Positions 1-7,957 of a DNA stretch of 64,000 bases are shown here, piece by piece; positions within the stretch are counted from its first letter, which is position 1; each line of letters opens with the position of its first letter. The position numbers were made by a program, and so were the translations under genes. Where the stretch lies: assembly GCA_937870635.1 (NCBI GenBank), contig CALMZP010000110.1, forward strand, positions 25,015 to 89,014, read 5' to 3'. This stretch comes from an uncultured Acidobacteriota bacterium. Its GTDB lineage: Bacteria; Acidobacteriota; Thermoanaerobaculia; Gp7-AA8. The notes under the pieces are model-generated. The model worked only from the letters and a program-made list of their open reading frames with translations. It had not been told where the DNA came from and did not search any database.

Positions 1-214
1 TGGCCAGATCACTCTCACCAGGGAAGGTTCTGAACACGAATCTCCGCTTGGACGTCAAGGAGAGTTCTATTTTGAGGATGTTCCGAATGGCCGCTACCGC
101 GCCACCATTGAATCCGAAGAGGGTAGCTGTACGTTCGAACTGACGGTGCCATCCGGCACGGAACCGGTGATCGACCTTGGCCGGTTGACATGTTCCAATG
201 AGGGTTTGCCATGA
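1..214 (+). CDS. Fimbrial outer-membrane usher, C-terminal fragment (partial)
   Basis: The reading frame is open from base 2 to the TGA at 212-214 and gives about 70 residues. It reads SPLGRQGEFYFEDVPNGRY, then a Cys (GSCTFEL) and ends DLGRLTCSNEGLP. A plug-like turn, G-xx-Y and two conserved cysteines are typical of the PapC/FimD C-terminal domain, which takes part in handing subunits through the usher pore. The stop overlaps the next ATG (ATGA), so the usher is translationally coupled to the spore-coat-U adhesin. The rest of the usher and the expected chaperone lie before the window. The call rests on this short end and on the neighbour. Confidence 0.75.
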   Translation, partial: GQITLTREGSEHESPLGRQGEFYFEDVPNGRYRATIESEEGSCTFELTVPSGTEPVIDLGRLTCSNEGLP

Positions 215-1116
215 GAAAGACCGTAACACTGGGGCTGATGATGTTGGTTTGCGTCCCCGCCGCCTGGGCGAACTGCAACTGGAACCAGGCGCCGGCCGCT
301 GTTGACTTCGGAATGTATCTGGCAATGAGCGGCGGAACTTTGACCGCCACGTCGCCATTTCGAGTGCGCTGCACTCCCAGCTCGCAGGGGCAAGTCGTCA
401 TCTCCGCGGGAACCCCTCCCGCAAGCTTCACACCGCGGACCCTCAAGGGACCCGGTGGCGCGACCCTGCCTTACAACCTCTTCCTGGATGCCACGTACAC
501 GGCGATCTGGGGGGACGGAACGGGGGGGTCCGCCGTGCCCGCGGCGTATATGACAGGGCCGGGAGGGGGGAACACCTACTTCGACGGCACCATCTACGCG
601 GCACTTCCCTCGGGGGCGGACGTTCCCCCGGGCATCTACACCGATACGGTCGGCGTCGATATCGTCGATGGAAAGAGCAGAGATTCCACGACGATGACGA
701 TCACGACCATCGTCGGACGCGAATGCACGGTCTCCGCCTTTTCGATCAGCTTCGGCAACTACGACACGGTCGGCGCCAATGATGCGGCTCCGCTCGATGC
801 AACCGCCCCGATCGATGTTCGATGCACCGCCGGCACCACCGCGACGGTGGCGCTCGGCACGGGGATGCATTTCAGTGGCGGAGTGCGCCGCCTGATGAGC
901 GCCGCCGGCGTTTATCTCGGCTACAACGTGTTCACGGATGCGGCTCGCGGGGCCGTCTGGGACAACCTCATGGTGAAGTCCGGAACCTCCGTCTCGATGA
1001 ACACGCCCGTCACGCTCAATCCCGGGGGTTCGGTGCTGTTCGGCCGCGTCTTCGCCGGCCAGGATGTTCCGGCCGGAACCTATACGGACACGCTGCAGGC
1101 CACCGTCAATTACTGA
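211..1116 (+). CDS. Two-domain spore coat U (SCPU) protein, probable pilus tip adhesin
   Basis: A 301-residue secreted protein with a signal peptide (MRKTVTLGLMMLVCVPAAWA). Two tandem SCPU domains follow. The first starts at CNWN near residue 22 with RVRCTPS about 30 residues on. The second starts at RECTVSAFSISFGNYD near residue 172 with IDVRCTAG. Each has the family's paired Cys and a domain end of the type PAGTYTDT. In Csu-type archaic chaperone-usher pili the gene after the usher encodes the two-domain tip adhesin CsuE. The position directly after the usher (ATGA overlap) and the two-domain build fit that role. It is the last gene of the operon; a GC-rich repeat follows. Confidence 0.8.
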   Translation: MRKTVTLGLMMLVCVPAAWANCNWNQAPAAVDFGMYLAMSGGTLTATSPFRVRCTPSSQGQVVISAGTPPASFTPRTLKGPGGATLPYNLFLDATYTAIWGDGTGGSAVPAAYMTGPGGGNTYFDGTIYAALPSGADVPPGIYTDTVGVDIVDGKSRDSTTMTITTIVGRECTVSAFSISFGNYDTVGANDAAPLDATAPIDVRCTAGTTATVALGTGMHFSGGVRRLMSAAGVYLGYNVFTDAARGAVWDNLMVKSGTSVSMNTPVTLNPGGSVLFGRVFAGQDVPAGTYTDTLQATVNY

Positions 1117-1173
1117 GCGCAGTAGAGCGGCGGGCGATTCCGCACCGCCGTTTGACGGCAAAATCCAGATTGT

Positions 1174-1255
1174 GCGGGCGGGATCGCCCGCGGCTCCACA
1201 TCGCGGCGGGGTCGCCCGCGGCTCCACTGTGCGGGCGAGGTCGCCCGCGCTCCAC
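1174..1255. repeat. Three tandem GC-rich palindromes
   Basis: Three imperfect copies of the palindrome family GCGGGCGACCTCGCCCGC with a trailing GCTCCAC stand in a row between the SCPU gene and the ETF oxidoreductase gene. Each can form a hairpin of about 7-8 bp. The same element recurs at 14863, 23280, 25456, 29342, 36979 and 48163. Confidence 0.85.
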
Positions 1256-1259
1256 GCTA

Positions 1260-1265
1260 TACAAT
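1260..1265 (+). promoter_or_regulatory. Candidate -10 box TACAAT for the ETF oxidoreductase
   Basis: TACAAT stands 34 nt before the start codon and is followed by GCGCC, exactly as at 43495. No clear -35 hexamer is visible because the GC palindrome lies just upstream. Confidence 0.4.
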
Positions 1266-1299
1266 GCGCCGCGACTTTTCTCATCGAGGAGCGGACTGA

Positions 1300-3003
1300 A
1301 TGGCTGAACTGCCCGGGGTGGAACGCGAAACGCTCGACGTAGACGTCGTCATCGTCGGTGCCGGACCGGCCGGCCTCGCCGCCGCCTATCAGCTCGCGAA
1401 GCTCGTCCAGGCCCACAACGCCTCCGGCGCCGAAAAGAAGCTCGAAGGCCTCTCCATCGCGCTTCTCGAGAAGGGGAAGGAAATCGGCGCGCACGGCATC
1501 TCCGGCGCCGTCATGGATCCCCGTGGCATCGCCGAGCTCATGCCCGACTGGCTCGAGCGCGGCTGTCCCGTCGAAGCGCCCGTCGCTGAAGACTCCTTCT
1601 GGTACCTCACCGAGAAGGCAAAGATCGCCGCGCCGATCATGCCTCCGCCTCTCCAGAACCACGGCAACTACGTCGTCTCCCTTGGGGAGCTCGTTCGATG
1701 GATGGCGCCGATCGTCGGCGAGATGGGCGTCGACCTTTTCCCCGAATTCCCCGCATCGCGCGTTCTCGTCGAGAACGGCCGCGTCGTGGGAGTCCGCACG
1801 GGCGACAAAGGTATCGATAAGAACGGTCAGCCGAAGCCGAACTTCGAGCCCGGCGTCGACATCCGCGCGAAGCTCGTCATCCTGGCCGAAGGGCCACGCG
1901 GAACGCTGACGAAACAGCTGGCCACGATGTTCGATCTCTACAAGGATCGCAACCCGCAGGTCTACTCGGTCGGCGTCAAGGAGCTGTGGCAGCTCCCCGA
2001 CGATCGCTATCCGGCCGGCAAAGTCGTTCATACGCTCGGCTGGCCGCTCGACATGGACACGTTCGGCGGAGCCTTCGTGTACGGGATGAAGGACCGCATC
2101 GTCGACGTCGGTCTCGTCGTCGGCCTCGACTACCGCAATCCCACGCTCGACCCGCATCACGAGTTCCAGCGCTTCAAGCTCCATCCCGCCATCCGCAACA
2201 TTCTCCAGGGCGGCAAGATGATCGCCGCCGGCGCGAAGGCGATCCCCGAGGGCGGCTACTTCTCCATGCCTCGGATGTATGGCGATGGATTTCTCATCGC
2301 CGGCGATTCCGCCGGTTACCTCAACGGCGCCCGCCTCAAAGGCATCCACCTCGGCATCAAGTCGGGGATGCTCGCAGCTGAGGCTGCGTTCAGTGCGCTG
2401 CTTGACGAGGACTATTCGGCGACGCGCCTCTCCGAATACAACGACCTGTTCGAGAATTCATGGGCGAAGGACGAGCTGTGGTCGCAGCGCAATTTCCATC
2501 AGGCCTTCGAGCATGGACAGATCGCCGGTCTCGCCAATGCCGGCCTCGGGATGATCACCGGCGGACGAGGGTTCGGTTTCATGAACCGGCTGGAAGGTAA
2601 AGCGGGGCACGAGCACATGGAGCGCATCCAGCGCTACTTCGGCTCCGAAGACCCGCATCCGCCGGAGAAGATGAAGTTCGACAACAGCTACACGTTCGAC
2701 AAGGTCAGCGACGTGTACTACGGCGGTGTCGTACACGAAGAGAATCAGCCGGCGCATCTCCTGATCCACGACACCGAGGTGTGCATCACGCGCTGTACGG
2801 TGGAGTACGGAAACCCCTGCCAGCATTTCTGTCCGGCGAATGTGTACGAGCCTCAGCCCACCGCCGACGGCCGCGGAAAGGTGCCGTTCCTCAATTTCAC
2901 GAACTGCTTCCACTGCAAGACGTGCGACATCATGGATCCCTATCAGGTGATCACATGGGTCCCACCCGAGGGTGGGGGCGGGCCGGACTACAAGAAGTTG
3001 TAG
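1300..3003 (+). CDS. Electron transfer flavoprotein-ubiquinone oxidoreductase (ETF-QO)
   Basis: A 567-residue enzyme that passes electrons from reduced ETF (fatty-acid and amino-acid oxidation) to the quinone pool at the membrane. The FAD Rossmann motif GAGPAG is at residues 20-25. The C-terminus carries the ferredoxin-like 4Fe-4S site: cysteines in CITRCTVEYGNPCQHFCP, then NCFHCKTCDIMDP, close to the end PDYKKL. Length and domain order match the family. The ATG at 1300 has GGAG about 10 nt upstream (CGAGGAGCGGACTGA). It appears to be a single-gene unit between two repeat-rich spacers; no ETF subunit genes are in the window. Confidence 0.93.
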   Translation: MAELPGVERETLDVDVVIVGAGPAGLAAAYQLAKLVQAHNASGAEKKLEGLSIALLEKGKEIGAHGISGAVMDPRGIAELMPDWLERGCPVEAPVAEDSFWYLTEKAKIAAPIMPPPLQNHGNYVVSLGELVRWMAPIVGEMGVDLFPEFPASRVLVENGRVVGVRTGDKGIDKNGQPKPNFEPGVDIRAKLVILAEGPRGTLTKQLATMFDLYKDRNPQVYSVGVKELWQLPDDRYPAGKVVHTLGWPLDMDTFGGAFVYGMKDRIVDVGLVVGLDYRNPTLDPHHEFQRFKLHPAIRNILQGGKMIAAGAKAIPEGGYFSMPRMYGDGFLIAGDSAGYLNGARLKGIHLGIKSGMLAAEAAFSALLDEDYSATRLSEYNDLFENSWAKDELWSQRNFHQAFEHGQIAGLANAGLGMITGGRGFGFMNRLEGKAGHEHMERIQRYFGSEDPHPPEKMKFDNSYTFDKVSDVYYGGVVHEENQPAHLLIHDTEVCITRCTVEYGNPCQHFCPANVYEPQPTADGRGKVPFLNFTNCFHCKTCDIMDPYQVITWVPPEGGGGPDYKKL

Positions 3004-3013
3004 GGATTCGCTT

Positions 3014-3142
3014 CATTCACCATTCACCATTCACCATTCACCATTCAACATTCACCATTCTCGTGCCCCCATGAGAGACGCGGAATGGTGAATTTTGAAT
3101 TTTGAATTTTGAATGTTGAATGTTGAATGTTGAATGGTGAAT
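3014..3142. repeat. Inverted array of 7-bp repeats (GAATNNT type)
   Basis: The left arm (3014-3060) is CATTCAC repeated about seven times. The right arm (3083-3142) is the complement-type unit in variants GAATGGT, GAATTTT (x3), GAATGTT (x3) and GAATGGT. The 7-bp spacing and the GAAT core stay constant while the other three bases drift. It fills most of the spacer between ETF-QO and the MoxR operon. Confidence 0.9.
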
Positions 3143-3153
3143 GCGCCGCTTTT

Positions 3154-3180
3154 GGAGTGCGGCAGCAGCTGCCGCACTCC
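3154..3180. repeat. Perfect 13-bp-arm palindrome (possible terminator)
   Basis: GGAGTGCGGCAGC and its exact reverse complement are separated by one base. It is preceded by TTTT on the plus strand and has no T-run after it, so intrinsic termination is uncertain. A weaker relative is at 63086-63113. Confidence 0.6.
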
Positions 3181-3257
3181 CTCCAGAATGCCCGGCGGCG
3201 TCGCCCTGTTCTGGTGAGGCCCGAACCCTGCACTGTTCCGGGCCGTAGAAGGAACGA

Positions 3258-4220
3258 ATGGCAAGAGAACCGGTCGCCCTGAATCGCTCCCTGGAGCGGA
3301 TCGCTTTGCTCCAGGAGAACGTCGAAAAGGTCATTCGCGGAAAGTCGGATGTGGTGCAGCTTTGCATCGCCGCTCTCCTGGCGAAGGGTCACATCCTCCT
3401 CGAAGATGTCCCGGGCGTCGGCAAGACGACCTTGGCGCATGCCCTGGCGCGCTCTCTCTCGCTTTCGTTTCAGCGCATTCAGTTCACGAGTGATCTTCTG
3501 CCGGCGGACATCGTCGGTGTGACTGTGTACAAGCAGGACATGCAGGAGTTTGAGTTCATGTCCGGTCCGATCTTCACCAACGTGCTGCTTGCGGACGAAA
3601 TCAATCGCGCGACGCCGAAGTCGCAGTCGGCCCTGCTCGAGGCGATGAGCGAGGGGATGATCTCGATCGAGAAGCGGCGGCTGCCGCTGCCGGATCCCTT
3701 CCTCGTCATCGCCACGCAGAATCCGGTAGAGCACGTCGGAACGTTTCCGCTGCCCGAATCGCAGCTCGATCGTTTTCTGATGAAACTGACGATTGGCTAT
3801 CCGAACGTCATCGACGAGAAGAAGCTCCTTCGCGCCGGCGGTGCGCAGGTCGCTCTCGAGCATCTCGAGCCGATCCTCGACGAGCGCGAAGTGCGCGAGC
3901 TTCAGGCGCAGGTGAGCAACGTCCACGTCAGCGAATCACTGGTCGAGTATCTGATGACCATCGTCACCACCACGAGGAGCCACGCCGAGGTGGCGCTCGG
4001 CGTTTCGACGCGAGGGGCGCTGACGTACTTCAAGGCCTGCCAGGCGCTGGCGATGGTCAACGGGCGCGATTTCGTGATCCCGGAAGACGTCAAGCGGCTC
4101 GCCGGCCCGGTGCTGTCGCACCGTATCCTCATGAAGGACCGCCGGCTCCTGCGCGGTGATTTTTCACCCGAGGGACGATTCATCAACCGAGTGGTGTCCG
4201 AGATCGCCGTCCCGCGATAA
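3258..4220 (+). CDS. MoxR-family AAA+ ATPase
   Basis: A 320-residue AAA+ ATPase of the MoxR type, thought to act as a chaperone in the maturation of protein complexes. Walker A (DVPGVGKTT) lies at residues 50-58 and Walker B plus the MoxR signature (LLADEINRATPKSQSALLEA) at about 111-130. A sensor-1 region (LVIATQNPVEH) and a C-terminal lid with STRGAL follow. It is the first gene of a three-gene operon with a DUF58 protein and a transmembrane transglutaminase, the usual partners of this ATPase. The stop abuts the next start directly. Confidence 0.93.
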   Translation: MAREPVALNRSLERIALLQENVEKVIRGKSDVVQLCIAALLAKGHILLEDVPGVGKTTLAHALARSLSLSFQRIQFTSDLLPADIVGVTVYKQDMQEFEFMSGPIFTNVLLADEINRATPKSQSALLEAMSEGMISIEKRRLPLPDPFLVIATQNPVEHVGTFPLPESQLDRFLMKLTIGYPNVIDEKKLLRAGGAQVALEHLEPILDEREVRELQAQVSNVHVSESLVEYLMTIVTTTRSHAEVALGVSTRGALTYFKACQALAMVNGRDFVIPEDVKRLAGPVLSHRILMKDRRLLRGDFSPEGRFINRVVSEIAVPR

Positions 4221-5234
4221 GTGGCCGAGGCCATGACCGCGATCCCGGCGCAGACATCATCGGCAACGTTCTCCTTCGAGGGCGTGGTACGCCTGACGAG
4301 AATCGGGACGACGTTCATCATCTTCACCGTCGTCATCGGTTTCGCCGCGTTGAACACCGGCAACAACGCGCTCTACATCGGCCTCACGTTCATGCTTGGC
4401 GCGCTCCTCCTGTCCGGGCTGGCATCCAAGGGAGGGCTCAAGAAGCTCGAGGTTTCGCTCGACGACGCAGGGGAGGCCTGGGCCGGGCGTCCGGCCGACG
4501 CGATCCTGCGCATCAGGAACCGATCGCGGCTTTGGAACGTTCGCGATGTCGTCGTCGTGTCCGATGACATCGCCGCGCCGATCCTGGTGCCGCTCATTCA
4601 GAAGCGGAATGAGGAGCGGGTTCACGCCGCGCTCGTGTTTCGCCGGCGTGGGCGCGTCGAGCTGAACACCATCGATCTTTACACGCGATATCCCTTCGGG
4701 TTCTTCCTCAAGAAGCGGCGGGTGAAGATCGGCGGGGAGATGATCGTGTTTCCGCGGCTTCTCGACGACGAGTCGCAGCGCGAACGGCTCCGGCCCACGA
4801 CCGGCGAGCAAGCCTCGGCCAATCGTCCGGGGATGGGCAGCGAGATTCACTCGTTTCGTGATTTCGTGGAAGGCGATTCGTTCCGGCACGTGAACTGGAA
4901 GAAAACAGCGAGCGTCGGGCGGATGATCGTGAAGCAGACCGATCTCGACGCGGCCCGCGCGGTGCACATCGTGGTCGATCCTTACCGTCCTCCCGGCGCG
5001 ACCGACGATGAGTTCGAGCACATGGTGAGCGAAGCGGCGACGTTCATTCACCAGGTGCTGCAGCGCAACGTGGACATCGTTCTGCAGATGCCGCGCGTCA
5101 CGTTGCGCTCGAAGGAAGGGCAGGGCGGGCACTCCATGTTCCGCGCGCTCGCTCTGATCGAGGCATCGCACGAGGCGGTGACCCAGACCGTCGATCGCAA
5201 TACGATCATCTTCGCGCTGAGGGAGCGGTCGTGA
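4221..5234 (+). CDS. DUF58 domain-containing membrane-anchored protein
   Basis: 337 residues from a GTG start immediately after the MoxR stop (an ATG four codons on is the alternative). Two hydrophobic segments form an N-terminal hairpin around residues 30-70 (TFIIFTVVIGFAALNTG and a second stretch). The DUF58 core follows with the family hallmark FRDFVEGDSFRHVNWKKTAS near residues 213-232 and a VWA-like region after it (AVHIVVDPYRPP). The biochemical function of DUF58 proteins is not settled; genomic pairing with MoxR ATPases and TgpA-like proteins is very common. The stop overlaps the next GTG (GTGA). Confidence 0.9.
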   Translation: MAEAMTAIPAQTSSATFSFEGVVRLTRIGTTFIIFTVVIGFAALNTGNNALYIGLTFMLGALLLSGLASKGGLKKLEVSLDDAGEAWAGRPADAILRIRNRSRLWNVRDVVVVSDDIAAPILVPLIQKRNEERVHAALVFRRRGRVELNTIDLYTRYPFGFFLKKRRVKIGGEMIVFPRLLDDESQRERLRPTTGEQASANRPGMGSEIHSFRDFVEGDSFRHVNWKKTASVGRMIVKQTDLDAARAVHIVVDPYRPPGATDDEFEHMVSEAATFIHQVLQRNVDIVLQMPRVTLRSKEGQGGHSMFRALALIEASHEAVTQTVDRNTIIFALRERS

Positions 5235-7192
5235 CGCGGCGCGCGCGCGAAGTGGAGATGCTGCTGCTGGCGATGTTCGCCGCTGTCCCGCTCTACATGA
5301 CGCACGCCATCGGCGTCGTTCCCGTCCTCTTCTTCCATGCAGTCATGGCCGGTATCACGATCCGGGTCGCGACCGGACGCGGGCCCGATCTCGTGCCGCC
5401 CGTGCTCATGCGCGTACTCGCCTTCGCTTACGTCGGTTTCTACGTCGTGGACGCGGCGATGATTTCGCGCAGCGCCATCGCGGCCTCGACGCACCTCGTT
5501 CTCTTCATCGCGGCGTATCAGCCGATCGAGTCGTTGCAGCGGAACAACCTTGCGCAGCGCCTGCTCACCACGGGACTGATCTTCATCGCCAGCCTCGCCA
5601 CCTCGACGCATATCGCCATCGTCCTGTTCGTGATCGTCTTCGGGTTCTTCATGTTCCGCCAGATGATTTACGTGAGCCACATGGAGACGATCCGGTCGAT
5701 CGGACGCCCGTATGCGCTGGCGCCGGCATCGCGCTCGGCCGCGTTTTACATCGCCGGCACGGTCGTCATCGGCGCCATGCTTTTCCCGCTGTTGCCGCGG
5801 CTTCGCAACCCGATGGTCCAGGGGTTTGCCGGAGCGCTGCAGAACGCTGCGACCGGCCTTTCCGACTCGATCAACTTCAACGAGTCGCGCACGAGCGAGC
5901 CCGATCCGGCCGTGGTGGCGCGAGTTTGGATGGGACAGGAGGCGATCCCGTTCTTCACTCCGGTCCGCCTGCGCGGCGCCGTCTACGATTCCTACTCCGA
6001 TAATCGGTGGCTCCAGACGTCCGGCGACCTGAAAGGCATCGCCGCGCGCCGCGGAGTCTTCCGGATCGCGCGTCCGCTTGGGTTCACGCGTGGCGCGCGC
6101 GTCCAGCAGGTGCTTCCGCGAGCCGGCGGCCGTCTTTTCTTCCCGGCGGGTACCTACGCCGTACGGGGACTCCCGCAGCTGTTTCAGGGAAGCACCCGCG
6201 AGTCGTATCAGACCATCGCCAGGACGGATCTCGTCACGTACGAGGCTTCCATGGCCCGTGCGGTCGAGCCGTTGCACGCGGAGAGCGCGCGCATACCTGC
6301 CTACCCGCGCAGCCCGGAAATCATGGCACTGGCGACCCGCATCATCGGCAATACGACGGGCATCGAAGAGCGCGCGCAGCTCGTCGAGTCGTACCTGCTG
6401 CAGAACTACCAGTACGTCCAGCGTCCCGAACAGATCGGCCGCAGGTCCATGACCGTCGACGAGTTCCTGTTGCGGGTCCGCCGCGGGCATTGCGAGTATT
6501 TCGCTGCCGGGATGGTCGCCCTGCTCTCGACCGTGGATGTGCCTTCACGAATCGTCGGGGGGTTCTACGGCGGCCGCCTGAATCCTCTCACCGGCTATCT
6601 GATCATCCGCCGCGAAGACGCGCATGCGTGGGTCGAGGTGTGGAACGGGAACCGCTGGGTGACGTACGACCCGACGCCGCCGGCGCTCCGGCCGGGCAAC
6701 GTGCAGGCGGGACTGCTTCGTTCCTACGCGGCGGCTCTGACGGAGTCGCTCACGTACTTCTGGGACCGGTATGTTCTGACCTTCGGGCTTGGCGACCAGG
6801 TCGCGCTCGCCGTCGAAGCCATCACTCGCGCACGCCGCGCCATCATGGGTGGACGAGCCGGCTTGCGCGAAGCGCGCGAGTTCCTCACTTCGCCATCGTC
6901 CTTGGTGCTTTACGCAGGTCTGCTCGGTGTTGCGGTGCTGTGGTGGATCGTCTCGATGGCCAGGCGTCCGGCGTTCGATCTGATGGTGCGGCACCTGCGC
7001 GCGAGAGGGATCGAGGTGGGCCCGTCGATGACGATCGAGGAAGCGCTGGCCGAACTGCGCGCGCATCAGCCCGAAGAAGCGGTGAAGTTCGAGCCGCTGA
7101 TCGCGTTGTATGAGGAAGAGCAGTTCGGGGCACGTCCGGACCCCGCGCGACGCCGCCTGCTGCGCAGGCGGCTCGCGGAGTTGCGGGCATGA
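5231..7192 (+). CDS. Transmembrane transglutaminase-like protein (TgpA/DUF3488-DUF4129)
   Basis: 653 residues starting at the GTG that overlaps the DUF58 stop. The first about 210 residues are hydrophobic helices (DUF3488 type). A periplasmic transglutaminase domain follows with the Cys-His-Asp triad: Cys in RRGHCEYFAAGM (about 420), His in DAHAWVEVW (about 460) and Asp in YDPTPP (about 476). A further helix near residue 565 precedes a cytoplasmic DUF4129-like tail. The family includes Pseudomonas TgpA, which is essential there. Last gene of the operon; it ends only 7 bp from convergent pdxJ, so no separate terminator fits between them. Confidence 0.92.
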   Translation: MTRRAREVEMLLLAMFAAVPLYMTHAIGVVPVLFFHAVMAGITIRVATGRGPDLVPPVLMRVLAFAYVGFYVVDAAMISRSAIAASTHLVLFIAAYQPIESLQRNNLAQRLLTTGLIFIASLATSTHIAIVLFVIVFGFFMFRQMIYVSHMETIRSIGRPYALAPASRSAAFYIAGTVVIGAMLFPLLPRLRNPMVQGFAGALQNAATGLSDSINFNESRTSEPDPAVVARVWMGQEAIPFFTPVRLRGAVYDSYSDNRWLQTSGDLKGIAARRGVFRIARPLGFTRGARVQQVLPRAGGRLFFPAGTYAVRGLPQLFQGSTRESYQTIARTDLVTYEASMARAVEPLHAESARIPAYPRSPEIMALATRIIGNTTGIEERAQLVESYLLQNYQYVQRPEQIGRRSMTVDEFLLRVRRGHCEYFAAGMVALLSTVDVPSRIVGGFYGGRLNPLTGYLIIRREDAHAWVEVWNGNRWVTYDPTPPALRPGNVQAGLLRSYAAALTESLTYFWDRYVLTFGLGDQVALAVEAITRARRAIMGGRAGLREAREFLTSPSSLVLYAGLLGVAVLWWIVSMARRPAFDLMVRHLRARGIEVGPSMTIEEALAELRAHQPEEAVKFEPLIALYEEEQFGARPDPARRRLLRRRLAELRA

Positions 7193-7199
7193 CGTTGCG

Positions 7200-7934
7200 T
7201 TACTTCGGCAACCGTCGCGGGTTGCGCATCAGCGCGGCCATCTCCCGGACGGCGGCGTCCAGGCCGACGAGCGAGGCGCGGGCGATGATGGAGTGGCCGA
7301 TGTTGAGCTCCTCGATCTCGGGGATGCCCGCGATCGCATCGATGTTGCGGTACGTGATCCCATGACCTGCCAGGACGACCAGCCCGAGCTTCCGGGCGGC
7401 GCGCGCGGCCGTGGCGATCTTCTCGATATCGGGCTGCCACGGTGCGCGGCTGTTCCAGGCGTCGGCAAATTTGCCGGTATTGATCTCGATCCGCGGGGCC
7501 CCGATCTTGTGGCACTGCCGGACCTGCTCGAGATCGGGGTCGACGAAGATCGATACGTCGATGCGCGCATCGAGCAGCTGCCGCGCGACTTTCTCGACGT
7601 TCCCAGAGTGGAGAACGACGTCGAGCCCTCCCTCGGTCGTGACCTCGTCCTTGCGTTCCGGGACGAGCGTGACCCGATCGGGTTTGATCGTCTGGGCGAT
7701 CCGGACCATCTCCGTCGTGGCCGCCATTTCGATGTTGAGATGGGTTATGACGGTGCGTCGGAGGATCTCGACGTCGCGGTCCTGGATGTGGCGCCGGTCG
7801 CCTCGCAGGTGAACCGTGATGCCTTGAGCTCCGGCGAGCTCGCAGATTATCGCGGCCGCGACGGGGTCCGGCTCATCGGTTTTTCGGGCTTCGCGAATAG
7901 TGGCGATGTGATCGATGTTGACGGCTAACCGCAT
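7200..7934 (-). CDS. pdxJ: Pyridoxine 5'-phosphate synthase
   Basis: 244 residues, a TIM-barrel enzyme that condenses 3-amino-2-oxopropyl phosphate with deoxyxylulose 5-phosphate to give pyridoxine 5'-phosphate, the last step of the DXP-dependent vitamin B6 route. Recognised by VNIDHIATIREAR, GITVHLRGDRRHI, NIEMA, TTEGGLDV, IEINTGKFAD, LAGHGITYRN and ELNIGHSIIARA. The catalytic His and Glu motifs are present. The usual HLREDRRHI reads HLRGDRRHI, a Glu-to-Gly change beside the conserved Arg. It is divergent from the ABC-F gene with only 23 bp between starts. Confidence 0.95.
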   Translation of the reverse strand: MRLAVNIDHIATIREARKTDEPDPVAAAIICELAGAQGITVHLRGDRRHIQDRDVEILRRTVITHLNIEMAATTEMVRIAQTIKPDRVTLVPERKDEVTTEGGLDVVLHSGNVEKVARQLLDARIDVSIFVDPDLEQVRQCHKIGAPRIEINTGKFADAWNSRAPWQPDIEKIATAARAARKLGLVVLAGHGITYRNIDAIAGIPEIEELNIGHSIIARASLVGLDAAVREMAALMRNPRRLPK

Positions 7935-7957
7935 CTGTGTAGGGTATCAGGCCAGCA

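Noticed and set aside
94..2349. Long minus-strand open frame (751 codons) opposite the SCPU and ETF-QO genes
   Set aside because: It is the antisense of two well-recognised genes in high-GC DNA, is Arg/Asp/Gly-rich, and shows no family motif.
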